DNA of 64,000 bases from Corynebacterium curieae (GTDB lineage Bacteria; Actinomycetota; Actinomycetes; Mycobacteriales; Mycobacteriaceae), in NCBI RefSeq assembly GCF_027570035.1, contig NZ_JAKMUU010000001.1, positions 682,001 to 746,000 of the forward strand, in the 5' to 3' direction. Below, in pieces: positions 18,800 to 28,459 of the stretch; position 1 is the first letter of the stretch; each line of letters opens with the position of its first letter. Both the position numbers and the translations under genes were made by a program. The notes under the pieces were generated by a model that did no database searches, was not told where the DNA came from, and saw only the letters and a list, made by a program, of their open reading frames with translations.

Positions 18800-19764
18800 G
18801 TTCCCTTCGTTCCACGGGGCGGGCCATCGTGCGCCCGCTGCTGCGCTTTGCGCTAACGCTCTTTGCCGCTTCCGTCATCATTTTCGCGCTCATGCGCGCG
18901 GTGCCGGGAAACCCGGCGCGGGTAGCATTGGGGGTCAATGCGACCGAAGAGGCCGTCGGAAAGCTGAGCTCCGAGCTAGGCCTAGACCGTCCATTGCTCA
19001 CGCAGTATTGGGAGTGGATAAGGGGCCTATTTACCGGCGATTTTGGGCAGTCCTTGTCCTCGCAGCAGGATATTACGCCGCTGGTGCTTGACCGCGCCCA
19101 AGTCACGCTCATCCTCATTGGCCTAGCCATGCTGCTTGCGCTGGCCGGGGCCATCCCGGTGGGAATGTGGCTGGCGCTGCGCAACCGCACCCGCGGCGCC
19201 GATGTGGTTTCGGCCGGCACGCAGCTGGGCATTGCGGTGCCGAGCTTCCTCCTCGGCATCATCTTGGTGGCTATCTTTGCCGTACATTTGGGCTGGCTGC
19301 CGGCCAATGGGTGGGTACCGCCGAACCAGGGCGCGGGCGAGTTTATCCGCCACCTCATCTTGCCGGTCATTGCGCTGGCCGTGGTGCAAGGTGCGATGCT
19401 GACGCGCTATGTGCGCTCGGCGGTGCTCGATGTTCTGCACCAGGATTTTATCCGCACCGCACGTGCGCTCGGCCAATCGCCGTGGGAGGCGCTCAAGCGC
19501 CATGGCCTGCGCAATGCGGCGCTACCGGTGCTAACGGTAGCCGGTGTGCAGCTGACGACGATGGTCGTGGGTGCCGTGGTGATCGAATCCGTCTTTGTCA
19601 TTCCTGGTATAGGTTCCATGCTGTTGGATGCGGTAGCGGTGCGCGATCTCACCACGGTGCAGACCTTGGTCATGTTGCTCGTCGCCTTCGCCTTGGTGGT
19701 TAATGCCTTAACGGATGTGGCCTACCGGTTTATTGATCCGCGCATCACGGCAGGTGAGAAGTAA
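18796..19764 (+). CDS. ABC importer permease (DppB/NikB type)
   Basis: This inner-membrane permease is 322 aa with six expected helices. The family N-terminal motif is RAVPGNPARVALG. The cytoplasmic EAA loop is in the stretch DFIRTARALGQSPWEALKRH. It begins 4 bp before the binding-protein stop and ends on the base where the next permease starts, so it is translationally coupled on both sides. Confidence 0.9.
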   Translation: MSSLRSTGRAIVRPLLRFALTLFAASVIIFALMRAVPGNPARVALGVNATEEAVGKLSSELGLDRPLLTQYWEWIRGLFTGDFGQSLSSQQDITPLVLDRAQVTLILIGLAMLLALAGAIPVGMWLALRNRTRGADVVSAGTQLGIAVPSFLLGIILVAIFAVHLGWLPANGWVPPNQGAGEFIRHLILPVIALAVVQGAMLTRYVRSAVLDVLHQDFIRTARALGQSPWEALKRHGLRNAALPVLTVAGVQLTTMVVGAVVIESVFVIPGIGSMLLDAVAVRDLTTVQTLVMLLVAFALVVNALTDVAYRFIDPRITAGEK

Positions 19765-20585
19765 TGAAGCTGCGTTTTTCTGGCTGGCTAGGCGCCTTCC
19801 TCGTCGCTGCCACGGTACTGGTGGCGTTGATATCACTGGTGTGGACGCCCTATGACCCGACGCTGGCGCACCCGGATATTCGGCTATCTGGACCTAGCAC
19901 TGAGCACCTCCTCGGTACGGACCGCTTTGGGCGCGATACCGCCTCCCGCATCATGGCAGGCGCCCAGATTACGGTCTTTGTGGGCCTTATCGCAGTGGGC
20001 ATAGCCGCGCTGGTAGGGGTACCGATGGGCATCCTCGCCGGGATGCGGCCTCGCACGCTGGCCGATGCCCTAGTAATGCGCGGCGCCGATCTCCTGCTGG
20101 CTTTCCCGGCGCTGCTCTTAGCGATTATCGCCGGCGCGGTGTGGGGCCCATCGACACTTACGGCCATGATTGCCATCGGCATCGCAGGCATCCCGTCCTT
20201 TGCCCGGGTGGCGCGCTCGGGCACGCTGCAGGTTATCACGCAGGACTTTATTTCCTCCGCGCGCATTTCTGCCGTACCGGGGTGGAAGGTGGCGCTGCGC
20301 CACATCGTGCCCAATATCGCCGGCCTACTCATCGTGCAGGCCTCGGTGTATTTCGCCCTCGCCATCCTGGCCGAGGCTGGGCTATCCTACCTTGGCCTAG
20401 GCACCGCCCCACCGGCCGCTTCTTGGGGCCGGATGCTGCAAGATTCCCAGTCGCTTCTGGGCACCGCTCCCCTGCAGGCGTTCTGGCCTGGCCTCGCCAT
20501 TGCCGCGACGGTGCTGGGTTTTAACCTGCTTGGCGACGCCCTCCGTGACCTCCTCGATCCCCGCCTGAAAGGATCCACGCGATGA
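19764..20585 (+). CDS. ABC importer permease (DppC/NikC type)
   Basis: This is the second permease of the importer, 273 aa, with motif LGTDRFGRDTASRIMAGAQ near the N-terminus as in DppC/NikC. The EAA-like loop is QDFISSARISAVPGWKVALR. The start codon overlaps the preceding stop by one base (TAATG). The stop overlaps the ATPase start by 4 bp. Confidence 0.9.
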   Translation: MKLRFSGWLGAFLVAATVLVALISLVWTPYDPTLAHPDIRLSGPSTEHLLGTDRFGRDTASRIMAGAQITVFVGLIAVGIAALVGVPMGILAGMRPRTLADALVMRGADLLLAFPALLLAIIAGAVWGPSTLTAMIAIGIAGIPSFARVARSGTLQVITQDFISSARISAVPGWKVALRHIVPNIAGLLIVQASVYFALAILAEAGLSYLGLGTAPPAASWGRMLQDSQSLLGTAPLQAFWPGLAIAATVLGFNLLGDALRDLLDPRLKGSTR

Positions 20586-22036
20586 GCCTGCTCAACGTAG
20601 ATAACTTGGCGGTCACCACCGCCGCGCCGACCACTGCCTTGCTGGGGCCCATCAACTTCAAGCTAGCCGCGGGCGAGAAACTCGGCATCATTGGTGAATC
20701 CGGCTCCGGCAAATCCCTTACGGCCTTGTCCATCATGGGGCTCTTGCCCGATGGGGTGCGCGCGAGTGGCTCGGTCACCGTGGACGGCCACGAGGTGGTG
20801 GGTGCGCGCGATGCCCACATCCGCACGCTGCGCGGGAAGACCATGGCCATGGTCTTCCAAGAACCAATGAGCGCGCTGGATCCCCTGATGCGCGTGGGCA
20901 AGCAGCTGGCTCACGCCGGGGTACGCGATTGCGCTGCCGCGCTCAAAGAGGTGGATCTTGACGCCGAAATTGCCTCCCGCTTTCCGCATCAGCTCTCCGG
21001 CGGCCAGCGCCAGCGCGTACTCGTCGCCATGGCCATGGCTGGGCGTCCCGACCTGCTCATCTGCGATGAACCTACCACCGCGCTGGATGCCACCACGCAA
21101 GATGGCGTGCTGCGTGTTATCGAACGAGTGACAAAGGCACATGGCACAGCGCTGATCTTTATCACCCATGATCTGGGTGTGATCCGCCGAATGTGCCCCA
21201 CCGTGTTGGTCATGCACCAGGGTGCAGTGGTGGAATCAGGCCCCACCGAGCAGGTGCTTGCACAACCGGAGCATGCCTATACCCGTAGGCTCATCGCCGC
21301 TTCCCGGCCGCCGGAGCTTGCCCTTGCCCCCGCCGCGGAAGGCGAAGCGCTCGTCTCCCTCCGCGGGGTCGGCAAGGTGCACGGCGAACACGCCGCGCTC
21401 GACGGCATCGACCTGCGCGTGAGCCAAGGCGAGCGCCTCGGCATCGTGGGCGGGTCCGGCTCGGGCAAGACCAGCCTGCTCAAACTCATCGCCGGGCTCG
21501 AGCGCCCCACCCGCGGCGAAGTCGACGTCCGCGGCCGCGTGCAGATGGTATTCCAAGATCCACAGGGCTCACTCAATCCGCGGCTTAAAGTGTGGAAATC
21601 CATCGCGGAGGCCATGCCGGGAAACCCCAGCAGGGCCGATAGGCGCTCCCGTGCCGCCGCCGCGCTCGAGGAGGTCGGTCTGCCGGCCGATAGCCTCGAT
21701 CGCTTCCCGCACGAGTTTTCCGGCGGCCAGCGCCAGCGGATTTCTATTGCCCGCGCATTGTGCGGCGAGCCGGATATCCTATTAGCCGATGAAGCCGTCT
21801 CGGCCCTCGATATGTCCGTGCGCGCGCAGGTATTGGAGCTGCTAGCGGGGGTCATCGACAAGCGTGGGCTCACTTTGCTCTTTGTCACCCACGACCTTGC
21901 GGTGGTGCGCCACCTGTGCGATAGCGTCGCCGTCCTCGACCGTGGCCGGCTCTTGGAGCACGGCCCCACCGAGCAGGTCTGGTCTTCACCCAGTTCGGAC
22001 TACACGCGCCGGCTTATCGCTGCCGCCGAAATGTGA
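20582..22036 (+). CDS. Double ABC ATPase (DppD-DppF fusion type)
   Basis: One 484-aa protein carries two complete nucleotide-binding domains, replacing the usual separate D and F subunits. Domain 1 has Walker A GESGSGKSLTAL and signature LSGGQRQRVL (about residues 1-240). Domain 2 has Walker A GGSGSGKTSLLK and signature FSGGQRQRIS (about 258-484). The first domain looks somewhat short between Q-loop and signature. It is the last gene of the importer operon. Such fusions are known in actinobacteria. Confidence 0.9.
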   Translation: MSLLNVDNLAVTTAAPTTALLGPINFKLAAGEKLGIIGESGSGKSLTALSIMGLLPDGVRASGSVTVDGHEVVGARDAHIRTLRGKTMAMVFQEPMSALDPLMRVGKQLAHAGVRDCAAALKEVDLDAEIASRFPHQLSGGQRQRVLVAMAMAGRPDLLICDEPTTALDATTQDGVLRVIERVTKAHGTALIFITHDLGVIRRMCPTVLVMHQGAVVESGPTEQVLAQPEHAYTRRLIAASRPPELALAPAAEGEALVSLRGVGKVHGEHAALDGIDLRVSQGERLGIVGGSGSGKTSLLKLIAGLERPTRGEVDVRGRVQMVFQDPQGSLNPRLKVWKSIAEAMPGNPSRADRRSRAAAALEEVGLPADSLDRFPHEFSGGQRQRISIARALCGEPDILLADEAVSALDMSVRAQVLELLAGVIDKRGLTLLFVTHDLAVVRHLCDSVAVLDRGRLLEHGPTEQVWSSPSSDYTRRLIAAAEM

Positions 22037-22103
22037 GCAAGGTGCCTTTGGGCGTAAGGTAGTCGGGTCAGATTACTCCACCTAGAAAGGATCCTGCTGC
22101 TCC

Positions 22104-23795
22104 GTGGCCGCCCAGCTTGACTATCCCATCCCGCAGCGCCCCAGCACCACCCAATTGCTCACGGCGTTTAATAGCGCCTCGGTGCGCTGGCCTGGTGCCC
22201 TGCGCGCGGGATTGGCGATTCTCATTCCTGGCGCCATCGCCCTGCTCACCGGCCACGACTACGCAATCCTGCTCATTTCCACCGGCGCGTTTACCGTCAT
22301 CTTTGGCGAGGGACACCCCTATCGCACCCGCCCACGCGTCATGCTCACGGCCGGCACCGCGCTCATTACGGTGGCCGCCGTAGGTGTGTTGGTAGGCCAG
22401 CTCATTTTTGTGCCCGGCCATGGCCATTGGTGGCTCCTGCTGGCAGGCCTCTATTCCACGGCATTGGCCGCCATGTGTGGCTTTGCCCAAAATGCCCTGC
22501 GCTTGCCGCCGCCTGGCACCTTCTTCCTGGTCATGGTCGGCGGCGGCTCGGTCATGCTCGCCCGCACCGATGTAACCGTAGGACAGCTTCTTTTTTGGGC
22601 GCTGACCGGCATGGTGGCCAGCCTGGTGCTCGGCATGGCCCCGGCTTTAATTGATCTCCACGGCCCCGAGCGCCGCGCCGTAGCCAGCCTGGAAAAGGCC
22701 GCGTCTGCCTTTCAGGACGGACAGGATGATTCGCTCGCCCGCCACCACCAAGCGCAAACCGCGCTTTTTACTGCTTGGCAGGCGCTTTCCGACGCCCACA
22801 TTATCCGCGGCGGCCGCGTCATCGACCCCCAAGGCGCGCACTTAGTAGAGCGCACCCTTGCGGCCCAGCACACCATCGTGGCGCATAACCGCGCCCTTGA
22901 TTTGGGTGCTGATTCGGACCAGCTCACCGACTATGTCACCGACGTCGATCCGAATCGCACCGCCATTCCCCACACCCGCCCCACCGGCCGCTACCGCCTC
23001 TACCGCGCCGCGGTGCGGGATTCACATGCCATGGTCACCACCCAAAAAGTGGTCCTTTCGGCGGCCATTACCGTGCTCGTGGGCCTCTCCCTCGGCTTCG
23101 ACCGGCCGGACTGGGGCGTGGTCTCTGCCTTCCTCATGCTGCAATGGGGACCCGACCACGTACCGGGCACCGTCCGCGGCATCCACCGCATGCTCGGATC
23201 CGTCGTCGGCGTGCTGCTATTTTCCATCCTCCACTACTTCGGTATTAATGGCTGGACGTTGCTGCTAGCGCTGGCCGCCTGCCAATTCTGCGCCGAGATC
23301 TTTGTGGCCAAAAACTACGCCATCTGCGTTATCTTCTCCACGCCCCTAGCCCTGCTCATGGGCAATTCCGCCACCCGCCCCTTGTGGCCAACCATCCAGG
23401 CCCGCTGCGGCGAGATCGTGCTTTCCATCCTCATCGCTACCGCCGTGCTGTGGCTATGGCAGCGCCACGCCCCCGTGCGCAACCAGGCCCGCCTGCAGGT
23501 ACGCGCGATGGAATCGACCGCCACCCTGCTCGGCCTACTTTTTGTCAATACCCCGGATTCCGTGTTGTCCGCACGCCGCGACCTGCAATACGAGCTGCTT
23601 TCCGAGCGCCGCGCCATCCAGTCCCTCGCCGCCGATAGCCCCGAAGCCGTGCGCCAATTCTGGGCTCGCCACATCGCCCTGCAGCACGCCGGATACTTCC
23701 TGCTGGACTTTTGCACCACCCACCCGGACCGCACCGCCACCCGCGAGGAGCTCGATGCCCTCGTGCGGGAAATCCGTGCCGCCCGCGCCGCCTAG
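22104..23795 (+). CDS. FUSC-family inner membrane protein
   Basis: At 563 aa it has two blocks of hydrophobic helices, residues about 30-190 and 310-460, each followed by a soluble stretch. This is the duplicated layout of fusaric acid resistance/aromatic acid efflux-like proteins (FUSC). The start is GTG 22104, with GAAAGGA about 13 bases upstream. The end overlaps the convergent thpR-like gene by 4 bp. The transported compound is unknown. Confidence 0.75.
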   Translation: MAAQLDYPIPQRPSTTQLLTAFNSASVRWPGALRAGLAILIPGAIALLTGHDYAILLISTGAFTVIFGEGHPYRTRPRVMLTAGTALITVAAVGVLVGQLIFVPGHGHWWLLLAGLYSTALAAMCGFAQNALRLPPPGTFFLVMVGGGSVMLARTDVTVGQLLFWALTGMVASLVLGMAPALIDLHGPERRAVASLEKAASAFQDGQDDSLARHHQAQTALFTAWQALSDAHIIRGGRVIDPQGAHLVERTLAAQHTIVAHNRALDLGADSDQLTDYVTDVDPNRTAIPHTRPTGRYRLYRAAVRDSHAMVTTQKVVLSAAITVLVGLSLGFDRPDWGVVSAFLMLQWGPDHVPGTVRGIHRMLGSVVGVLLFSILHYFGINGWTLLLALAACQFCAEIFVAKNYAICVIFSTPLALLMGNSATRPLWPTIQARCGEIVLSILIATAVLWLWQRHAPVRNQARLQVRAMESTATLLGLLFVNTPDSVLSARRDLQYELLSERRAIQSLAADSPEAVRQFWARHIALQHAGYFLLDFCTTHPDRTATREELDALVREIRAARAA

Positions 23796-24334
23796 AACAA
23801 CGGGTATTCCTCGATTACCTCGTAGCGCGGCCCGCCGCCGCGGCCCTCGCCCAGGTGCGATTGCATGAGGCAAACTCGGTCCGCACGAAAATCCGGGCCC
23901 CGATACACCGATAACGCGCGCACGAAATCCGCCAGCGCCCACGGCTCGCGGGTGCGTCGGCCGGCCCGCGCGACGGTCAGGTGGGGGCGATGGTGGTTAA
24001 AGGGAACGTCGGCAAGCTGACAGTCCGCCATCAACTCCCGCACGCCGCGCGCCTGCCCGCCGACTCCGACCCACAGCGTGCGTTGCTCAAAGCTCCCCGC
24101 CCCGCTCAAGTGCACATCCAACGCCGAGCGACCGGCCACCGCCTGCACTAGGTGCTCGCGCACCGCTGCGGCATCATTGGGCTGCTCGCCATAAAAGGCC
24201 ATGGTTACATGCCAATTATCCGGGTCCGTCCAGCGCAGCTCGTTAGTTGTTGCCGCATGAATGGGCCGCAGCGTATGCACCAAATGCTCGCGCGCAGCGG
24301 CAGAGGGCAGCAACGCAGAAAAGACGCGAATCAT
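23792..24334 (-). CDS. thpR: 2'-5' RNA ligase family / RNA 2',3'-cyclic phosphodiesterase
   Basis: At 180 aa it is a two-lobed 2H phosphoesterase. Both catalytic HxTx motifs are present: HVTMAF (about residue 42) and HLTVAR (about residue 118). These enzymes open 2',3'-cyclic phosphates on RNA ends; the physiological substrate in actinobacteria is not established. The ATG lies three bases after the stop of a 40-residue ORF at 24338-24460, so the two are probably co-translated. Confidence 0.82.
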   Translation of the reverse strand: MIRVFSALLPSAAAREHLVHTLRPIHAATTNELRWTDPDNWHVTMAFYGEQPNDAAAVREHLVQAVAGRSALDVHLSGAGSFEQRTLWVGVGGQARGVRELMADCQLADVPFNHHRPHLTVARAGRRTREPWALADFVRALSVYRGPDFRADRVCLMQSHLGEGRGGGPRYEVIEEYPLF

Positions 24335-24337
24335 GGT

Positions 24338-24460
24338 TTAGCTAGCATAAACGTTCAAGCGCAGCCCCGCATCCAGAACGTGTTCTTCTTCGCGCTCGAA
24401 GGCGGCGAAGGCATGCAAAATATCCGCAACAGCGGTGGAATTATCATCGAATTCAGGCAT
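24338..24460 (-). CDS. Small ORF, 40 aa, directly upstream of thpR
   Basis: The frame is ATG (24458-24460) to TAA (24338-24340), with GAAAGAAG about 7 bases before the ATG. The product starts MPEFDDNSTAV and is acidic with a helical middle (HAFAAFEREEEH). It fits exactly between the terminator at 24488-24519 and thpR, leaving 3 bp to the thpR start. The tight spacing and ribosome site argue for real translation, either as a small protein or as a leader that couples thpR. No family was recognised. Confidence 0.5.
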   Translation of the reverse strand: MPEFDDNSTAVADILHAFAAFEREEEHVLDAGLRLNVYAS

Positions 24461-24487
24461 GCGATTACTTCTTTCAAACCACAAAGG

Positions 24488-24519
24488 AGGCACAAGAATC
24501 ACCCTCGATTCTTCTGCCT
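24488..24519 (-). terminator. Hairpin terminator of the yeeE-tusA gene
   Basis: Stem 24488-24500 pairs with 24507-24519 (13 positions, one mismatch) around a 6-base loop. It lies about 27 bp past the stop of the sulfur transporter gene. The minus-strand 3' side continues CCTTTGTGG, a weak T-tract. Confidence 0.6.
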
Positions 24520-24545
24520 CTTCATAGTAGCTGACAATGATGTAA

Positions 24546-25940
24546 TTATCCGCCCTTGACTACCGTGACCTGCCAGCCCGCATCGCCCGAGCGATGGAAA
24601 TCACGAATCTCATGGCCCTCATCGGCCGCCCACTGCGGGATGGACTCGGTGGCCTGGGTGCAGTCAAAGTCAATGACTAGCGCCTCGCCCGGCTCCAGCT
24701 CCGCCATGACCTGCTTGGCCTCAATCAACGGGAACGGGCACACCGCGCCGAGAGTATCGAGCGCATAGCGCCCGCCACCCAACGCGCGCGCCTTCTCCTT
24801 GGCCTGCGGCTTGGTCTTGAGGGCAACCGCCCCTGTTGCCGTGGCGAAGCTTGGCAGGACCTTGTCCTCGGCGGAGACTACAGCGTTATCGACGGACTCC
24901 GCGGTGGAGTAGTTCTGCGGCTCCTGCGGTGCGCGACCCTGCGCCTTCTTCGGCTTGAGCCACAAGCGCGCGCCCGCACCGACGCCAAGTGCCATAAAGA
25001 ACAGCGATACCCAGCCTTGGAAGCTAAACAAGGAGGTCTCCACCATGCCGTTGCCCACGGTGCAACCGCCGGCCAGCGACGCACCCACGCCCATCATGAT
25101 GCCGCCCCAAATGGCGCGGGTTGCAGTCTGTGCATCCGGGACACGCACGCGGAACTCGCCGGCGGATTTCGCGGCAAGGAAAGCACCTACCAGAAGACCG
25201 ATGACTAGGAGGGTGCCCCAGTTCATGCGGGCGGAATCACCGGTGGCTGTCCAGCGCACGATGTCCGCGGTCGGCGTGGTGATGCCGAGGCCGCCGTTGC
25301 GGCCGGCATGAGCCGAAAGAACAAAGCCCACCGTGCCAATGAGGCCAACGAGTACGGCCGCGACGTTCATATTCAGCGGCTTGGCATACCACGCTTGGCC
25401 CAGGTCCACCTTCGGGCGGCCGGCATCCTTTGCGCGGTAGTGGCGCCACAGCAGGAAAGTCACTACCCACACAACCCCTACAAGGATCCACGGTGAGATG
25501 TGCAGCGCGTCGTGGATGGTGGTTACCGGCAAGCTCCACTGTTTGAACCAATCATTCGCCCCGGCCAGCGGGCCCGATTTCATTGCGGCGGCGGAAAGAC
25601 CATAAAACAGCAAAGCAATCCACGAGCCGACCAGGCCCTCAGCCGAGCGGTACCACGTGCCGGAAGCGCAACCACCGGACAAGATGATGCCCAAGCCAAA
25701 GATGAAGCCGCCGACAATGACGGCCACCGGCTTGAAATCGCTAATCTCCGGTGAAAGCACGCCCGTACCGGTAAGCAGGGTGAGGCCAAAGGCGTGAACC
25801 GAGATCAAAATGAGCAGGGCGGTAAATCCGCGCCAAGTCTTATTGAGAAAGATATCGCGCAGCATTCCGGTCACGCAGAAGCGACCGCGCTGCAGCACGG
25901 CACCGAAGACGATGCCGGTGAGAAGTCCCGTAATGATCAC
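24546..25940 (-). CDS. YeeE/YedE sulfur transporter fused to TusA domain
   Basis: It has 464 aa. The membrane part (about residues 1-340) has the repeated YeeE/YedE pattern with conserved Cys motifs GRFCVTGM, GGCASGTWYR and GGCTVGNG, characteristic of TsuA-type thiosulfate channels. After a linker, residues about 390-464 form a TusA-like sulfur carrier domain with the CPxP motif (GAVCPFPL). The fusion suggests that imported thiosulfate sulfur is passed directly to a carrier Cys at the inner face of the membrane. The start is GTG 25940 behind AAGGAGA. It is divergent from the BCCT gene. Confidence 0.88.
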   Translation of the reverse strand: MIITGLLTGIVFGAVLQRGRFCVTGMLRDIFLNKTWRGFTALLILISVHAFGLTLLTGTGVLSPEISDFKPVAVIVGGFIFGLGIILSGGCASGTWYRSAEGLVGSWIALLFYGLSAAAMKSGPLAGANDWFKQWSLPVTTIHDALHISPWILVGVVWVVTFLLWRHYRAKDAGRPKVDLGQAWYAKPLNMNVAAVLVGLIGTVGFVLSAHAGRNGGLGITTPTADIVRWTATGDSARMNWGTLLVIGLLVGAFLAAKSAGEFRVRVPDAQTATRAIWGGIMMGVGASLAGGCTVGNGMVETSLFSFQGWVSLFFMALGVGAGARLWLKPKKAQGRAPQEPQNYSTAESVDNAVVSAEDKVLPSFATATGAVALKTKPQAKEKARALGGGRYALDTLGAVCPFPLIEAKQVMAELEPGEALVIDFDCTQATESIPQWAADEGHEIRDFHRSGDAGWQVTVVKGG

Positions 25941-26128
25941 TGTGTCTCCTTGTATTGAGTCAGGGGCTTCAGCCTATGCCAATAAAGACAGGATTGTCTA
26001 TATTTTGTGCACCAGTTGGTTCCATAATGCAGTATTTATGCACTTCATTTGCGGTTTTGCAGGCGGTGCAGGACAATAAGAGAACCGTCTAGTAAGGCAG
26101 GGACATACCCTTGCCGCGTAAGGAACTC

Positions 26129-28045
26129 GTGAACTCCTCTCGATCCGCCCGCGCATATAAGCGCTCCCTCGAACCCAATGACAAGGGCAGCGCCGTGGGC
26201 ATTTACCCACATAACATGCACCCGGGGCTGGTTCCCGGTATCAGCGTCGAAGACCAACGCAATAAATTTGGTCTAGATAAGCCGCTATTTTTCATCACCG
26301 CCCTACTCATCGTCGCCTTCATTATCTGGGGCGTCATCACGCCAGATAGCGTGGCCAGCGCATCATCCTCCGCCTTCGGCTGGGCCATTACCAACGCCGG
26401 CTGGCTGCTCAATATCACCATGATGCTGGCCATTGTCACCATGGCCTATATCGGCTGCTCCCGGTTGGGGCGCATCAAGCTTGGCACCGATGACGAAGAG
26501 CCCGAATTTAGCTACTTCAGCTGGGTGGCCATGATGTTCGGCGCCGGCATCGGCGTGGGCATCTTCTTCTACGGCCCCTCCGAGCCGCTGTCGCACTACC
26601 TCACCCCGCCGCCGCATACGGTAGACGGCAATACCGTCGAGGCCCTGCACCAAGCCATGGCCCAGGCCCACTACCACTGGGGAGTTTCCCCGTGGGCGGC
26701 CTACGCGCTGGTCGGCGCTGCGATTGCCTACTCTTCCTACCGCCGCGGGCGCGTGCCTTTGGTCTCTTCCATCTTCAAGCCGCTTTTCGGCTCCCGCGAT
26801 ACGGATGGACCAGTGGGCAAGCTTATCGACATCCTCGCGCTCATCGCCACCCTCTTCGGCACCGCCGCCACCTTGGGCCTCTCTGCCATCCAGATCGGTG
26901 AGGGCGTCAGCATCATCCGCGGTGCTGGCCCTATGACGAATACCGCGCTAATCGTCATTATTGCGGTTCTCGGCTGCGCGTTTATCATCTCTGCGGTCTC
27001 CGGCGTGGCGCGCGGCGTGCGTTACCTCTCCAATATCAATATCTCGCTGACCTTAGGGCTGGTGCTCTTCGTCTTCCTCGTTGGCCCCACCCTGCTGCTG
27101 CTCAATCTCATTCCGGCCGGCATTGTCACTTACATCGATCAGCTTCTACCCATGATGGCCAAGGGTTTGTCCTGGGGCGATGAGACCATCGAGTTCCAGT
27201 CCTACTGGACCGCCTTCTACTGGGCTTGGTGGATTGCCTGGACTCCGTTCGTGGGCCTTTTCGTCGCCCGCATTTCCCGCGGGCGCACCATCCGGGAGTT
27301 CACGGCCGTGACCGTCTTCGCGCCGACAGTCATTCTTATTCTTGCCTTTACCATCTTTGGCGGCACCGCGATTTCTTTTAACCGCGAAGGCATCGCCGGC
27401 TTCGACGGCGAATCCTCCAACGAACAGGTGCTCTTCGCCATGTTCCAAGACCTACCCTTGGGCACCATCACACCGTATATCCTGCTAGTGGTGCTCGCCG
27501 TCTTCTTCGTTACTTCCGCGGATTCCGCTTCCGTGGTGATGGGAACGATGTCTTCCAAAGGCGATCCCACCCCAAATAAGCTCGTCGTAGTCTTTTGGGG
27601 ACTGTGCATGATGGGCATCGCCATCGTCATGCTGCTCACCGGCGGCGAAGACGTATTGACCGGCCTGCAAAACCTCACCATCCTCGCCGCCCTCCCCTTC
27701 TGCCTTGTGCTCTTGGCCATGATGGTGGCCTTCATCCGTGACCTGCGCTCGGACCCGATGTTTATCCGCCGCACCTACGCCCGCACGGCGATGGATAACG
27801 CGATCATGCGCGGCATCGAAGAGCATGGCGATGACTTCGAATTCACCGTCCAACACGCAGAAGGTGACCGCGGCGCCGGCTACGACTTCGACTCCTCTGC
27901 CGAGCGCTATACCGAGTGGTACCAGCGCACCGATGAGGATGGCGAGAACGTCGACTATGACTTCGATACCGGCGTCTGGTCCGACGGCTACGACCCCAAA
28001 CACGATAAGAACCACCCCGACTTTGAGGGTGAGAAGGAGAAATAA
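26129..28045 (+). CDS. BCCT-family osmolyte transporter (betaine/ectoine/proline type)
   Basis: This is a Na+- or H+-coupled uptake system for compatible solutes, about 638 aa with 12 expected helices. Family signatures are the Gly-rich FGAGIGVGIFFYGPSEPL segment and the Trp-rich YWTAFYWAWWIAWTPFVG segment. The long acidic C-terminal tail (about 90 residues) is of the kind used for osmosensing in corynebacterial carriers. I prefer GTG 26129 with AAGGA close upstream; TTG 26111 is an alternative six codons earlier. It overlaps the following small gene by one base. The exact solute is not predicted. Confidence 0.88.
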   Translation: MNSSRSARAYKRSLEPNDKGSAVGIYPHNMHPGLVPGISVEDQRNKFGLDKPLFFITALLIVAFIIWGVITPDSVASASSSAFGWAITNAGWLLNITMMLAIVTMAYIGCSRLGRIKLGTDDEEPEFSYFSWVAMMFGAGIGVGIFFYGPSEPLSHYLTPPPHTVDGNTVEALHQAMAQAHYHWGVSPWAAYALVGAAIAYSSYRRGRVPLVSSIFKPLFGSRDTDGPVGKLIDILALIATLFGTAATLGLSAIQIGEGVSIIRGAGPMTNTALIVIIAVLGCAFIISAVSGVARGVRYLSNINISLTLGLVLFVFLVGPTLLLLNLIPAGIVTYIDQLLPMMAKGLSWGDETIEFQSYWTAFYWAWWIAWTPFVGLFVARISRGRTIREFTAVTVFAPTVILILAFTIFGGTAISFNREGIAGFDGESSNEQVLFAMFQDLPLGTITPYILLVVLAVFFVTSADSASVVMGTMSSKGDPTPNKLVVVFWGLCMMGIAIVMLLTGGEDVLTGLQNLTILAALPFCLVLLAMMVAFIRDLRSDPMFIRRTYARTAMDNAIMRGIEEHGDDFEFTVQHAEGDRGAGYDFDSSAERYTEWYQRTDEDGENVDYDFDTGVWSDGYDPKHDKNHPDFEGEKEK

Positions 28046-28425
28046 TGGGAATCCCCGGCGACGTTGTCCTTGATGGATATACGCTCATCGAGCAACACGA
28101 AATTGACCACGAGTTCTTGCTACGCGGCTCTCCGCTCGGCACCGAAACTCCCCTGCTGTTTGCACTGACCATCGCCGGCATTGTGCTCGTTGTGGCCAGC
28201 TTCTTCCTCCGCGGAGGCAGTCGAGTCGCCGCCGGCCTGGTGGGTGCCATCCTCACGCTAACCAAGCTCTGGTGGATGCCCATCGCGCTGTGGCAGCACT
28301 TCGACGACGGCCAAGTATTTGGCTACACGCTCAAGTACTACCCGCAATACTGGCTGGCCGCCTCCATCATTGTTGGCGTTATTGCGCTTGTGGGCCTAGC
28401 CTCCGCCATTTTCCGCCGGCCCTAG
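28045..28425 (+). CDS. Small membrane protein coupled to the BCCT carrier, 126 aa
   Basis: Its start shares one base with the BCCT stop (TAATG). It has three hydrophobic helices: about residues 36-54, 60-80 and 100-120. The N-terminal 30 residues are soluble and acidic. Strict coupling suggests an accessory or regulatory subunit of the carrier, which is an inference; no family was recognised. Confidence 0.65.
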   Translation: MGIPGDVVLDGYTLIEQHEIDHEFLLRGSPLGTETPLLFALTIAGIVLVVASFFLRGGSRVAAGLVGAILTLTKLWWMPIALWQHFDDGQVFGYTLKYYPQYWLAASIIVGVIALVGLASAIFRRP

Positions 28426-28459
28426 CGGCCCAACCCAGCCGCGCCCAGCCCAGCTGCGC

